A stretch of 7,539 nucleotides of DNA from an uncultured Eubacteriales bacterium (lineage in GTDB: Bacteria > Bacillota > Clostridia > Oscillospirales > Oscillospiraceae), in contig URCB01000077.1 in assembly GCA_900546255.1 (NCBI GenBank), positions 1 to 7,539 on the forward strand. Direction: 5' to 3'. The position numbers and the translations under genes were made by a program. Positions 1 to 6,599 of the stretch are shown piece after piece. Every line of letters starts with the position of its first letter. The first letter of the stretch is position 1. The notes under the pieces are model-generated. The model saw nothing but the letters and a program-made list of their open reading frames with translations, was not told the origin of the DNA and made no database searches.

Positions 1-1
1 C

Positions 2-106
2 GAGGAGCTGGGCACCCGTACCGAGATGAAAAACCTGAACTCCTTCAAGGCCATCGCCCGGGCCATCGAATATGAGGCCCACCGCCAGGTGGAGCTCATC
101 CAGGAG
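2..106 (+). pseudogene. gatB: gatB internal fragment (Asp/Glu-tRNA amidotransferase subunit B)
   Basis: The translation EELGTRTEMKNLNSFKAIA followed by RAIEYEAHRQVELI is the highly conserved GatB cradle-domain segment (family pattern GTRxExKNLNSFxAxxxAIxYExxRQ). In the GatCAB complex, GatB phosphorylates and amidates Glu-tRNA(Gln) or Asp-tRNA(Asn). GatB normally continues past this point with a GG...QETRRWD-type stretch and the remaining half of the protein, including the tRNA-binding tail. None of that follows here: the match stops near nucleotides 98-115 and unrelated sequence takes over in the same frame. Whether the upstream half exists cannot be seen. The fragment is real by motif; its status as true pseudogene versus assembly artefact is open. 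Confidence 0.75.
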
Positions 107-1018
107 TTCACCCAGCCGGTGCTGGCCAGCGACACCGACAACGGGGTGACCGTCACCATTGAAGCCGTGCTGGGAGACAGCGAACGCTCCTTCCTCCTCT
201 GCCGTATGGAGCGGACAGATGGTCAGCCGGTGCTGCCGGAAGAGACTACCTCCTCCGCTAACCCATATAGATACCAGAGCTATTCGTTTGAAACGGCCAG
301 CTTTCAGGGGACCCTTGGCAGCAGCGATGCCGCCCCCATCGGCTTCTCCGCCCAGTTGGGGGCTGGTACAGAGTTCCTGACTGCTTCTTCCGATGGCGGC
401 AGCCTCTACTTCTTCTTTGACTTCTTGTGGAACGACGGTCGATTCCCCGTGGGTGAGATCACCCTCCAGCTGAAAGACCTGTCCGATACCACCTATTCCT
501 TCCCCAATGGTCCCCAAGGGGAAGCGGCAGAGCCAGAGATTCAGACGACCCTGCTGGTGGAAGGGGAGTGGGAGTTCTCCTTCTCCTTCCCCGAGGAAAC
601 CCAGAGCGCCAGCATCGAACTGGCCGACGGCCAAACCTTCCACCCGGGTACCGATCCTGCCCACACCACCGTCGGGACCCTGCAGAGCCTGCGCCTGTCT
701 CCCTTCTTCCTGACCATGGAATACACCTACACTGCCGACGAGGCGGCAGTGGCCGAGGCCACTGCGTCCTATGCCCCAGCCAGCCAGCTTTCCCTGGAAG
801 AATGGGTCTGCCTGGCCCTGACCAACACGTTTATGGACACCCCCTCTTACCTCACCCTTACCGACGGCACCAAGCATACCCTCCAGCAGTTGGGCGGGCT
901 GAGCGGAGACGGCACAAAACCGGGCCAATTCACTTTGTTCGTCTCCTTCCAAAAGATCCTCCCCCTGGACACCGTGGAAAGCCTCACCATCGGCGACCTG
1001 ACCATCCCCGTGTCGTAA
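2..1018 (+). CDS. Chimeric 5'-partial ORF: GatB fragment fused in frame to DUF4179-like extracytoplasmic protein
   Basis: The frame is open to the left edge, so 338 residues are visible and the true start lies outside. The ATG at 26 is internal: no ribosome binding site precedes it, and the codons before it read EELGTRTE, which belongs to the GatB motif. From about codon 36 the sequence changes to a beta-rich, mostly non-polar/acidic protein beginning QPVLASDTDNGVTVTIEAV, which resembles DUF4179 proteins (often partners of ECF sigma factors, with a cytoplasmic N-terminus, one membrane helix and an extracellular domain). A later stretch (TVGTLQSLRLSPFFLTMEYT) and the ending VESLTIGDLTIPVS also fit that family. 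The family's N-terminal cytoplasmic part and membrane helix are absent, replaced by GatB sequence. As it stands the product should be neither a working GatB nor a membrane-anchored DUF4179 protein. The family call comes from sequence memory, not a search. The GatB part is very recognisable; the DUF4179 part is likely. Confidence 0.72.
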   Translation, partial: EELGTRTEMKNLNSFKAIARAIEYEAHRQVELIQEFTQPVLASDTDNGVTVTIEAVLGDSERSFLLCRMERTDGQPVLPEETTSSANPYRYQSYSFETASFQGTLGSSDAAPIGFSAQLGAGTEFLTASSDGGSLYFFFDFLWNDGRFPVGEITLQLKDLSDTTYSFPNGPQGEAAEPEIQTTLLVEGEWEFSFSFPEETQSASIELADGQTFHPGTDPAHTTVGTLQSLRLSPFFLTMEYTYTADEAAVAEATASYAPASQLSLEEWVCLALTNTFMDTPSYLTLTDGTKHTLQQLGGLSGDGTKPGQFTLFVSFQKILPLDTVESLTIGDLTIPVS

Positions 1019-1034
1019 GCCCCCACCCAGACAA

Positions 1035-1069
1035 AAAGCCCCCAGCCGCAGTGCGCGGCTGGGGGCTTT
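1035..1069. terminator. Bidirectional intrinsic terminator between convergent genes
   Basis: A perfect 15-bp stem (1035-1049 with 1055-1069, AAAGCCCCCAGCCGC and its complement) closes a 5-nt loop. Its arms end in A and T runs, giving a U tract on either strand; the run is longer on the minus strand (AAAAA at 1033-1037). It lies 16 bp after the DUF4179-like stop and 10 bp after the ATPase stop, so it can serve both convergent transcripts. Confidence 0.9.
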
Positions 1070-1079
1070 CCTATTCAGG

Positions 1080-3728
1080 TCATCGGTAAACAGGGCTCTT
1101 CTCCTCCCGGGCGGCCCTTCTCCCGGCCCTGGCCCGGCGGAGGCCCTTGGCCAGCTCGCACACCACCAGGGGGGTGAGGGCCAGCCCCAGGACGATGCCC
1201 CACTGGGCCAGGTCCATGGGGACCACGGCGAACACCCCCTGGAGGGGCGGGGCCAGCAGCACCGCCGCCTGGAGGGCCGCCCCGGCCAGAAAGGCCTTGT
1301 TCATGGCCTTGTTGGACAGAACCCCCAGCCGGAACAGGGGGGTGGTCTCGCTGCGCACGTCAAAGGCGTGGAAGAGCTGGCTGAAGGTGAGGGTGGCAAA
1401 GGCCATGGTGTTGGCCACGGCAAAGGTCCCGGTAAGGTGGAACCCCAGGCCGTAGGCCAGCAGGGTGATCCCCCCCACCAGGGCCCCCTGCCAGGCCAGC
1501 CGGCGGGAGAAGGCCCGGGAGAACAAGGGCTCCTCCTTCCCCCGAGGGGGCTGGGTCATGGCGGTTTTCTCCACCGGTTCCATCCCCAGGGCCAGGGCGG
1601 GGAGGGAATCGGTGACCAGGTTCAGCCACAGCAGCTGCACCGGGCTCAGGGGCGCCTGGGAAACCGGCAGGAGGGTGGCCAGGAAGATGGTCAAAATCTC
1701 CCCGATGTTGCAGGAGAGGAGGTAGTGGATGGCCTTGCGGATGTTGGCATAGATCCCCCGCCCCTGCTCCACCGCCGCCACCACCGTGGCGAAGTTGTCG
1801 TCGGTGAGGATCATGTCCGCCGCCCCCTTGGCCACGTCGGTGCCGGTTTTCCCCATGGCGCAGCCGATGTCGGCGGCCTTCAGGGCGGGGGCGTCGTTGA
1901 CCCCGTCCCCGGTCATGGCCACCACATGGCCCCGCCGCTGCCAGGCCTGGACGATGCGCATCTTGTGCTCCGGGGTCACCCGGGCGTAGACGGAGAAGGC
2001 CTCGATCTCCTCCTCCAAGGTCTCCTGGGGGAGGAAGTCCAGCCCCGCCCCGTCGATGGCCTTGTCCCCCGGCCGGTAGATGTTCAGCTGCTTGGCGATG
2101 GCCACGGCGGTGTCCTTGTGGTCCCCGGTGATCATCACCGGGCGGATGCCCGCCCCGGCGCACCGGTCCACCGCCTGCCGGACCTCCGGCCGGGGCGGGT
2201 CCATCATGCCGATGAGGCCCACGAAGGTGAGCTCGGCCTCCAGGCTCTCCGCTGCCATGGACTTGGGCAGGGCGGGCTGCAGCCGCTGGGCCACCGCCAG
2301 CACCCGCAGGGCCTGGCCGGCCAGGTCGCCCCCCACCTGGGCGATCCGCCGCCGGTCCCCGTCGGTGAGGGGGCGGGGGCCCTGGGCCCCCAGCAAGTGG
2401 GTGCACCGGGCCAGCACCGCCTCCGGGGCCCCCTTCACCGCCACCAGGGCCTCCCCATTGGGCAGGGCGTGGCAGGTGGCCATCCGTTTGCGGACCGAGT
2501 CAAAGGGGGCCTCCCCCCGGCGGGGCATGTCCCGCTCCAGGGCGGCCTTCTCCAGGCCCGCCTGGGCGGCGGCCTGGGCGATGGCGGTCTCGGTGGGGTC
2601 GCCGATGTAGCCCCCCGGCCCCTCCTGGGCGTCCCCGCAGAGGGTCCCCAGGGTGAGGGCCCGGTCCCGGAGGGCGGGGGTGGGGGTCCACACCTCCAGG
2701 ACGGTCATCTGGTTCTTGGTGAGGGTCCCCGTCTTGTCCGAGCAGATCACCGAGGCGCAGCCCAGGGTCTCCACCGCCGGCAGGCGCTTGATGATGGCGT
2801 TGCGCCGGGCCATCCGGCCCACCCCCACCGCCAGCACGATGGTGACGATGGCCGGCAGCCCCTCGGGGATGGCCGCCACCGCCAGGGCCACGGCGGTGAG
2901 GAACATGTCCAAAATGTCCCGGTGCTGGAGCATGCCCACCCCGAACATCACGGCGCACACCCCCACGCACACCAGGGAGAGCACCCGGGAGACCTCCTTC
3001 ATCTTCCGCTGGAGGGGGGTCTCCCCCTGGCCCTGGCGGAGGAGGAGGCCGGCGATCTTCCCCATCTCCGTCTGCATCCCCGTGGCGGTGACCACCACCT
3101 TGGCCCGGCCGCCGGTGACCACCGTGCCGCCGATGACCATGTTCTTCCGCTCGGCCAGGGGGGTGTCCGGGGGCAGGCCGTCCCCCGCCCGCTTGTGGAC
3201 GGGGAGGGACTCCCCGGTCATGGCCGACTCGTCGGTCTGCAGCCCCGCGGCCCACAGGATCCGCCCGTCGGCGGGGACATAGTCCCCCGCCTCCAGCAGG
3301 AGGATGTCCCCGGGGACCAGGTGGGTGCTCTCCAGCCGGCGCTCCACCCCCTCCCGGAGGACCCGGGCCCGGGGGGCGGCCAGCTTCTCCAAGGCCTCCA
3401 GGGCCTTCCGGGCGTTGTCCTCCTGGGACACGGAGATCACCGTGTTGAACACCACGATGAGCAGGATGATGGCCGTGTCCAGCCAGTCCTGCCCGCCCCC
3501 GGCGAAGAAGGAGAGGGCCGCCGCCGCCAGCAGCACCAGGATCATGGGGTCCCGGAGCTGGGCCAGCACCTGGCGGAAGAGCCCCGGGGGCTTGGCCTTT
3601 TCCAGCTTGTTCTCCCCGTACCCGGCCAGCCGCCGGGCCCCCTCGCCCTGGGAGAGGCCCTGGTCGGGGTCGGTGTCCAGGGTGTCCAGCACTTGGCGGG
3701 GGGTGTCACTGTAGAATGTTCGCTCCAT
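1080..3728 (-). CDS. Cation-transporting P-type ATPase, Ca2+ type (P2A, SERCA/PacL-like)
   Basis: An 882-residue, full-length P2-type ATPase that should export Ca2+ across the cytoplasmic membrane using ATP. All signature motifs are present: actuator TGES (171-174), phosphorylation site DKTGTLT with Asp331, nucleotide-domain FDSVRKRM (409-416) and KGAPE (432-436), and hinge motifs MITGD (532-536) and TGDGVNDAP (606-614). An N-terminal cation-ATPase domain precedes M1/M2 (~62-101); M3/M4 lie at ~247-302 and M5-M10 at ~667-862. Calcium ligands of SERCA are conserved in M4 (IPEGL, Glu289), M5 (NIGE, Asn674/Glu677) and M6 (NLVTD, Asn703/Thr706/Asp707). The M8 glutamate of SERCA site I appears replaced by Gln784. 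The start is supported by AAAGGAAG at 3747-3740 on the minus strand, 11 nt before the ATG. It is convergent with the upstream chimeric ORF and follows the PpiC lipoprotein gene behind a terminator, so it is probably its own transcription unit. Mn2+ as a substrate is not excluded. Confidence 0.95.
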   Translation of the reverse strand: MERTFYSDTPRQVLDTLDTDPDQGLSQGEGARRLAGYGENKLEKAKPPGLFRQVLAQLRDPMILVLLAAAALSFFAGGGQDWLDTAIILLIVVFNTVISVSQEDNARKALEALEKLAAPRARVLREGVERRLESTHLVPGDILLLEAGDYVPADGRILWAAGLQTDESAMTGESLPVHKRAGDGLPPDTPLAERKNMVIGGTVVTGGRAKVVVTATGMQTEMGKIAGLLLRQGQGETPLQRKMKEVSRVLSLVCVGVCAVMFGVGMLQHRDILDMFLTAVALAVAAIPEGLPAIVTIVLAVGVGRMARRNAIIKRLPAVETLGCASVICSDKTGTLTKNQMTVLEVWTPTPALRDRALTLGTLCGDAQEGPGGYIGDPTETAIAQAAAQAGLEKAALERDMPRRGEAPFDSVRKRMATCHALPNGEALVAVKGAPEAVLARCTHLLGAQGPRPLTDGDRRRIAQVGGDLAGQALRVLAVAQRLQPALPKSMAAESLEAELTFVGLIGMMDPPRPEVRQAVDRCAGAGIRPVMITGDHKDTAVAIAKQLNIYRPGDKAIDGAGLDFLPQETLEEEIEAFSVYARVTPEHKMRIVQAWQRRGHVVAMTGDGVNDAPALKAADIGCAMGKTGTDVAKGAADMILTDDNFATVVAAVEQGRGIYANIRKAIHYLLSCNIGEILTIFLATLLPVSQAPLSPVQLLWLNLVTDSLPALALGMEPVEKTAMTQPPRGKEEPLFSRAFSRRLAWQGALVGGITLLAYGLGFHLTGTFAVANTMAFATLTFSQLFHAFDVRSETTPLFRLGVLSNKAMNKAFLAGAALQAAVLLAPPLQGVFAVVPMDLAQWGIVLGLALTPLVVCELAKGLRRARAGRRAAREEKSPVYR

Positions 3729-3739
3729 AGGCGTTTGCG

Positions 3740-3747
3740 CTTCCTTT
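3740..3747 (-). promoter_or_regulatory. Ribosome binding site of the P-type ATPase
   Basis: The minus strand reads AAAGGAAG, 11 nt before the ATG at 3728. It supports this start. I saw no convincing -35/-10 pair in the ~100 bp upstream, so the promoter remains unplaced. Confidence 0.65.
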
Positions 3748-3798
3748 CGGCTTGTCCTTTGGTGTATGCCTCTAGGATAGCGAAGGCCCGGGGCACGA

Positions 3799-3850
3799 TT
3801 CTGTCACTTCCTGCCAGGAACCGGAAAAAATTTCCTGCCGGCAGACAGAA
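3799..3850. repeat. Nested inverted-repeat cluster upstream of the ATPase gene
   Basis: TTCTGTC (3799-3805) is mirrored by GACAGAA (3844-3850). Between them lie three small dyads: TTCCT-GCC-AGGAA (3808-3820), GGAAA...TTTCC (3823-3835) and the palindrome CTGCCGGCAG (3835-3844). TTCCTGCC is also directly repeated (3808-3815 and 3832-3839). The cluster sits between the PpiC-gene terminator and the ATPase leader, where an operator or promoter would be expected. No family of regulator can be named from it. Confidence 0.4.
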
Positions 3851-3883
3851 CGCCGCCGGGCCCTGTGCCAGGGCCCGGCGGCG
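3851..3883 (-). terminator. Intrinsic terminator of the PpiC lipoprotein gene
   Basis: A perfect 15-bp GC-only-rich stem (3851-3865 with 3869-3883) closes a TGC loop, starting 20 bp after the stop codon on the minus strand. The following minus-strand sequence, TTCTGTC, is a weak U tract, so termination may lean on stem strength. It would insulate the ATPase gene from this transcript. Confidence 0.75.
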
Positions 3884-3902
3884 GTAAGGGGCAGGTGGTA
3901 GC

Positions 3903-5231
3903 TTATTCGGTGGTGGTGTCGCCGGTGTCGGCGCTGTCGGCAGTGTCGCCGGAGGCGTCCTCCCCGGTGCCGGCGGCGTCAGCCTCCCCCTCGGTGGTCC
4001 CGGTGGCGGCGTCCCCCTCCTGGGTGTTGGCGTCCGCCTGGGTGTCGGAGGTCTCCTCCTGGGTCTGGGTGTCGCTGCCGGAGGTGTCCTGGGTGTCACT
4101 GGTGCTGTCGCTCTCCTCGGTGCCGTTGAGGGCATCCCGATAGGTGGTGAGCTTTTCGTAGAAGTCCCCCACGTTCAGGTTGTCGTAGGTCTCGGTGGTG
4201 ACGATCTCCGCCTCCTCCACCCACTGGGTGGACTGCTGGCTGAGCTGGTTCAGGGCCCAGTCGCTGCGGATGAGCTCCACCTCCGCCGGGTCCAGCCGGA
4301 GGATGATGTGGAAGCCGTAGTCGCTCTCCACGATGTCGCTGATCTGGCCGTAGTCCAGGGCCCGGGTGCCCTCCTCGAAGGGCTCCACCATCTGGCCGCT
4401 GGTAAAGACGTAGCCGTCGGGGTTGGCTTCCAGGCCGGTGTCCTCGCTGTACTGGTTCATGAGTTCATCGAACTTGGTCTCCAGCTCTGCCGGGTCGGTG
4501 ATGGCCTGGAGCTGGGCCAGCAGGTCCTCGGCGGTGGCCCGCTTCTGGTCGATCTCCTCCTGGGGCAGGGCCTCCTGGGTGGTCTGGTCCACGGTGAGCA
4601 GGAGGATGTGCTTGGCGGCCAGGTAGTCGTTCTCGTCGGCGTAGGTCCGCAGGTCCTCCGGGGTGGGGGCCAGGTCGGTGCCCTCCCGGTACATGCCGTC
4701 GGCCATGTGCTGGTTGATGTAGGTGACGGAGCTCATGTTCTCAAACCCTTCCCGGGTCAGGCACATGCTCTTCAGCCAGGTCTCGAAGACCTCGTCGCCG
4801 CCCATCTGCTCCACCTGGGCAGAAAGGCTCTCCTGGAAGTCGGCCTTGTCCTCGTCGGTGTAGGTGTAGCCCCCCTCTTCCCCGTGGGCGGTGACCACAT
4901 TATACAGGATGGCGTTCTGCTGGGCGGCTTGCTTCACGCTCTCCCCGGCGGTGGTGCCGTTGTAGAAGTCCATGTCCCAGATGCTCTGGTCCCCCTCCAC
5001 GTTGCCCATAGAGGTGAGGTAGGCGCTGGCCTGGTCGGTGTACTGGGCCAGCCAGAAGAGGTACTCCTCGGCGGTGACATCGCTGCCATTGACGGTAAAC
5101 ATCACGGTGGAACCGGGGTAGCCCATCACTTCCTGGACGGGGTCTTCCGCGCTGCCGCAGCCGCTGAGCAGCCCGGCCGTCAAGGTGAGGGCCATGGCCG
5201 CCCCCAGGGCGCGGCGAATCCAATTCTTCAT
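3903..5231 (-). CDS. PrsA-like lipoprotein, parvulin-type (PpiC) peptidyl-prolyl isomerase with acidic tail
   Basis: A 442-residue predicted membrane-anchored foldase that would help secreted proteins fold outside the membrane. It opens with a lipoprotein signal: basic MKNWIRR, a hydrophobic stretch, then lipobox LLSGC with Cys25 as the lipidated residue. Residues ~44-200 look like the SurA_N/PrsA N-terminal chaperone region (FTVNGSDVTAEEYLFWLAQY). Residues ~205-313 carry the parvulin domain: AAKHILLL, then DELMNQYSEDTG, GYVFTSGQMVEPFEEG and SDYGFHIILRL, all typical of PpiC. Residues 371-442 are a low-complexity tail of D/E/S/T/G/A/Q with no Lys or Arg, including three SDTQ repeats. The frame also offers an ATG 123 bp upstream, but that lies inside the promoter. 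The chosen ATG has AAAGGAGAT 10 nt ahead and yields the signal peptide. It is divergent from prs. Isomerase activity is inferred from the domain; some PrsA-type domains act mainly as chaperones. Confidence 0.92.
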   Translation of the reverse strand: MKNWIRRALGAAMALTLTAGLLSGCGSAEDPVQEVMGYPGSTVMFTVNGSDVTAEEYLFWLAQYTDQASAYLTSMGNVEGDQSIWDMDFYNGTTAGESVKQAAQQNAILYNVVTAHGEEGGYTYTDEDKADFQESLSAQVEQMGGDEVFETWLKSMCLTREGFENMSSVTYINQHMADGMYREGTDLAPTPEDLRTYADENDYLAAKHILLLTVDQTTQEALPQEEIDQKRATAEDLLAQLQAITDPAELETKFDELMNQYSEDTGLEANPDGYVFTSGQMVEPFEEGTRALDYGQISDIVESDYGFHIILRLDPAEVELIRSDWALNQLSQQSTQWVEEAEIVTTETYDNLNVGDFYEKLTTYRDALNGTEESDSTSDTQDTSGSDTQTQEETSDTQADANTQEGDAATGTTEGEADAAGTGEDASGDTADSADTGDTTTE

Positions 5232-5240
5232 GCTATTTCG

Positions 5241-5249
5241 ATCTCCTTT
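5241..5249 (-). promoter_or_regulatory. Ribosome binding site that sets the PpiC lipoprotein start
   Basis: The minus strand reads AAAGGAGAT, about 10 nt before the ATG at 5231, a near-ideal Shine-Dalgarno. It decides against the upstream in-frame ATG at 5354, which would add 41 residues ahead of the lipoprotein signal. Confidence 0.85.
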
Positions 5250-5325
5250 GGGTGGGTTTGGCCGGGGCGTGGGTCCCGTGCCGGCGGCCGCCCTCAGGGG
5301 GGACGCCGGGTAACCATTGCCCCAT

Positions 5326-5354
5326 ATTGTACCATGGCAGGGGGCGTCTGACAA
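5326..5354 (-). promoter_or_regulatory. Sigma-A-type promoter for the PpiC lipoprotein gene
   Basis: On the minus strand, -35 TTGTCA (5354-5349) and -10 TACAAT (5331-5326) are each five of six matches to consensus and are separated by exactly 17 bp. Transcription would start near 5319, giving a leader of roughly 88 nt that is GC-rich and contains the palindrome GGCGGCCGCC. Confidence 0.8.
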
Positions 5355-5356
5355 CT

Positions 5357-5423
5357 GTTTTCCCGGATTTCCCTGCTCTCCGGCGGCAGGGCGCCACTTT
5401 TTCTGAAAATTTTCCGGGAAAAC
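5357..5423. repeat. 11-bp perfect inverted repeat between the divergent promoters (candidate operator)
   Basis: GTTTTCCCGGA (5357-5367) is the exact reverse complement of TCCGGGAAAAC (5413-5423), with 45 bp between. The left arm ends 2 bp from the -35 of the leftward promoter; the right arm ends 2 bp from the -35 position of the rightward one. A smaller dyad, CCCTGC/GCAGGG (5371-5376/5386-5391), and the palindrome GAAAATTTTC (5405-5414) lie inside. Both predicted transcripts start outside this stretch, so it would act as DNA rather than RNA. A bound regulator is inference. Confidence 0.5.
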
Positions 5424-5445
5424 GGATGCAATTCCTCCGTCTATT

Positions 5446-5454
5446 TGCTATAAT
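5446..5454 (+). promoter_or_regulatory. Extended -10 promoter for prs
   Basis: TGCTATAAT is a perfect extended -10 element (TGN followed by TATAAT). The matching -35 position (ATGCAA, 5426-5431, 17-bp spacing) is only three of six, as is usual for extended -10 promoters. Start would be near 5461, about 88 nt before the prs ATG. Confidence 0.8.
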
Positions 5455-5469
5455 GAGGCCAGGAAGAGA

Positions 5470-5489
5470 CTCTGCCCTCCCCGGCAGAG
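5470..5489 (+). promoter_or_regulatory. 5' leader hairpin of the prs transcript
   Basis: CTCTGCC (5470-5476) pairs with GGCAGAG (5483-5489) around a CTCCCC loop, about 10 nt after the predicted transcription start. It lacks a U tract, so it is not a terminator. A 5'-end stabilising hairpin is the simplest reading. Confidence 0.4.
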
Positions 5490-5548
5490 CGAGCAAGGGA
5501 AAGAATCCGTGAACTGCGAAAAATTTACGAATCGAGAGGGATGTAACG

Positions 5549-6508
5549 ATGATCTCACATGGCAAGGATCTGAAAATCTTCAGCGGCAATTCCAACCGCG
5601 CCCTGGCCGAGGCCATTTGCAAGGAGCTCCGCCTGCCCCTGGGGGACATGGAGTGCGGCAGCTTTTCCGACGGCGAGTGCTTCGTCTCCATCTATGAAAC
5701 CGTCCGTGGGTCCGACGTGTTCGTGATCCAATCCACCTGCTCCCCGGTCAACGACAACCTGATGGAACTGCTGGTGATGATTGACGCCTTCAAGCGGGCC
5801 TCCGCCGGGCGCATCACCGCGGTGATCCCCTACTTTGGCTATGCCCGGCAGGACCGGAAGGCCAAACCCCGTGACCCCATCTCCGCCAAGCTGGTGGCCA
5901 ACATGCTCACCACCGCCGGGGCCGACCGGGTGCTCACCATGGACCTCCACGCCGCCCAGATCCAGGGCTTCTTCGACATCCCGGTGGACAACCTCCTGGG
6001 CAGCCCCCTGTTTGTGGACTACTTCAAGTCCCGCTTTGGGGCCGACGCGGAGAACACCATGGTGGTCTCCCCCGACGTGGGCTCCGTGGCCCGGGCCCGC
6101 TCCTTCGCCCAGAAGCTGGGGATGAGCATGGCCATCGTGGACAAGCGCCGGCCCAAGCCCAACTCCTCCGAGGTGGCCTCCATCATCGGCAACGTGGAGG
6201 GCAAGCGGGTGATCCTCCTGGACGACATGGTGGACACCGCCGGCTCCCTCTGCGGGGCGGCCAAGGCCCTGGTGGAGATCGGCGGGGCCACCGAGGTGTA
6301 CGCCTGCGCCTCCCACGGGGTCCTCTCCGGCCCGGCCATCCAGCGCATCGAGGAGAGCGTGATCAAGGAAGTCCTCTTCCTGGACACCATCCCCGCCAAG
6401 GAGGGGGTCCGCTGCGACAAGATCAAGTACCTCTCCGCCGCCCCCATGCTGGCCGACGCCATCAGCTTTATCTATCACGAGGACTCGGTGTCCCGGCTGT
6501 TTGTGTGA
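5549..6508 (+). CDS. prs: Ribose-phosphate pyrophosphokinase (PRPP synthetase, class I)
   Basis: A 319-residue cytoplasmic enzyme that transfers pyrophosphate from ATP to ribose 5-phosphate to make PRPP, the precursor for purines, pyrimidines, NAD, histidine and tryptophan. The length is typical of class I enzymes. Family motifs are intact: FSDGE near residue 39, GYARQDRK (97-104), catalytic-loop DLHAAQIQGFF (His134), the flexible-loop DKRRPKPN (Lys199) and the PRPP-binding loop LLDDMVDTAGS (223-233). The start has GAGAGGG at 5534-5540, 8 nt upstream, and matches the family N-terminus (KIFSGNSN). An extended -10 promoter and an ~88-nt leader precede it, and a terminator begins 2 nt after the stop. 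pth follows on the same strand, as in the glmU-prs-pth-mfd neighbourhood of many Firmicutes, but here the upstream neighbour is a divergent foldase gene, not glmU. Nothing in the protein looks unusual. Confidence 0.98.
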   Translation: MISHGKDLKIFSGNSNRALAEAICKELRLPLGDMECGSFSDGECFVSIYETVRGSDVFVIQSTCSPVNDNLMELLVMIDAFKRASAGRITAVIPYFGYARQDRKAKPRDPISAKLVANMLTTAGADRVLTMDLHAAQIQGFFDIPVDNLLGSPLFVDYFKSRFGADAENTMVVSPDVGSVARARSFAQKLGMSMAIVDKRRPKPNSSEVASIIGNVEGKRVILLDDMVDTAGSLCGAAKALVEIGGATEVYACASHGVLSGPAIQRIEESVIKEVLFLDTIPAKEGVRCDKIKYLSAAPMLADAISFIYHEDSVSRLFV

Positions 6509-6509
6509 G

Positions 6510-6544
6510 AAAATGGAGACCCGCTTCGCTGGGCTCTCCATTTT
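6510..6544 (+). terminator. Intrinsic terminator of prs
   Basis: AAAATGGAGA (6510-6519) pairs perfectly with TCTCCATTTT (6535-6544); CCC/GGG can extend the stem inward around a GCTTCGCT loop. The right arm ends in the T run. It starts 2 nt after the prs stop codon. The A-rich left arm makes it potentially bidirectional. Confidence 0.85.
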
Positions 6545-6553
6545 AGGGGCTTG

Positions 6554-6592
6554 CAGCCGCTGCGCGCGCCCGGACGGGCACACTGGCGGCTG
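6554..6592 (+). repeat. Two-level hairpin after the prs terminator
   Basis: CAGCCGC (6554-6560) pairs with GCGGCTG (6586-6592); within the loop GCCC (6568-6571) pairs with GGGC (6576-6579). No U tract follows. It is the first of several structures filling the prs-pth gap. Confidence 0.4.
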
Positions 6593-6599
6593 AGAAGAA

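Noticed and set aside
26..28. ATG at 26 as the true start of the first gene
   Set aside because: The frame is open to the left edge and the codons before it continue the GatB consensus; nothing like a ribosome binding site precedes it.
568..1089. 173-codon plus-strand frame overlapping the DUF4179-like region and terminator
   Set aside because: Pro/Arg/His-rich out-of-frame shadow that runs through the terminator stem; no start signal.
1360..2406. 348-codon minus-strand frame inside the ATPase
   Set aside because: Gly/Pro/Arg/His-rich shadow of the same gene in another frame; no ribosome binding site and no recognisable fold.
1368..3887. 839-codon open frame on the plus strand opposite the ATPase
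   Set aside because: It lies antisense to a gene with every P-type ATPase motif. Its translation is a Gly/Pro/His/Gln-rich string without domain character, as expected where ~75% GC suppresses stop codons.
5232..5354. 41-residue N-terminal extension of the PpiC lipoprotein (start at 5354)
   Set aside because: That ATG overlaps the -35 element of the gene's own promoter, has no ribosome binding site, and would bury the lipoprotein signal peptide inside the protein.
5555..6583. 342-codon minus-strand frame opposite prs
   Set aside because: Antisense shadow of prs, rich in Gly/His/Val from GC-rich codons, and lacking a supported start.
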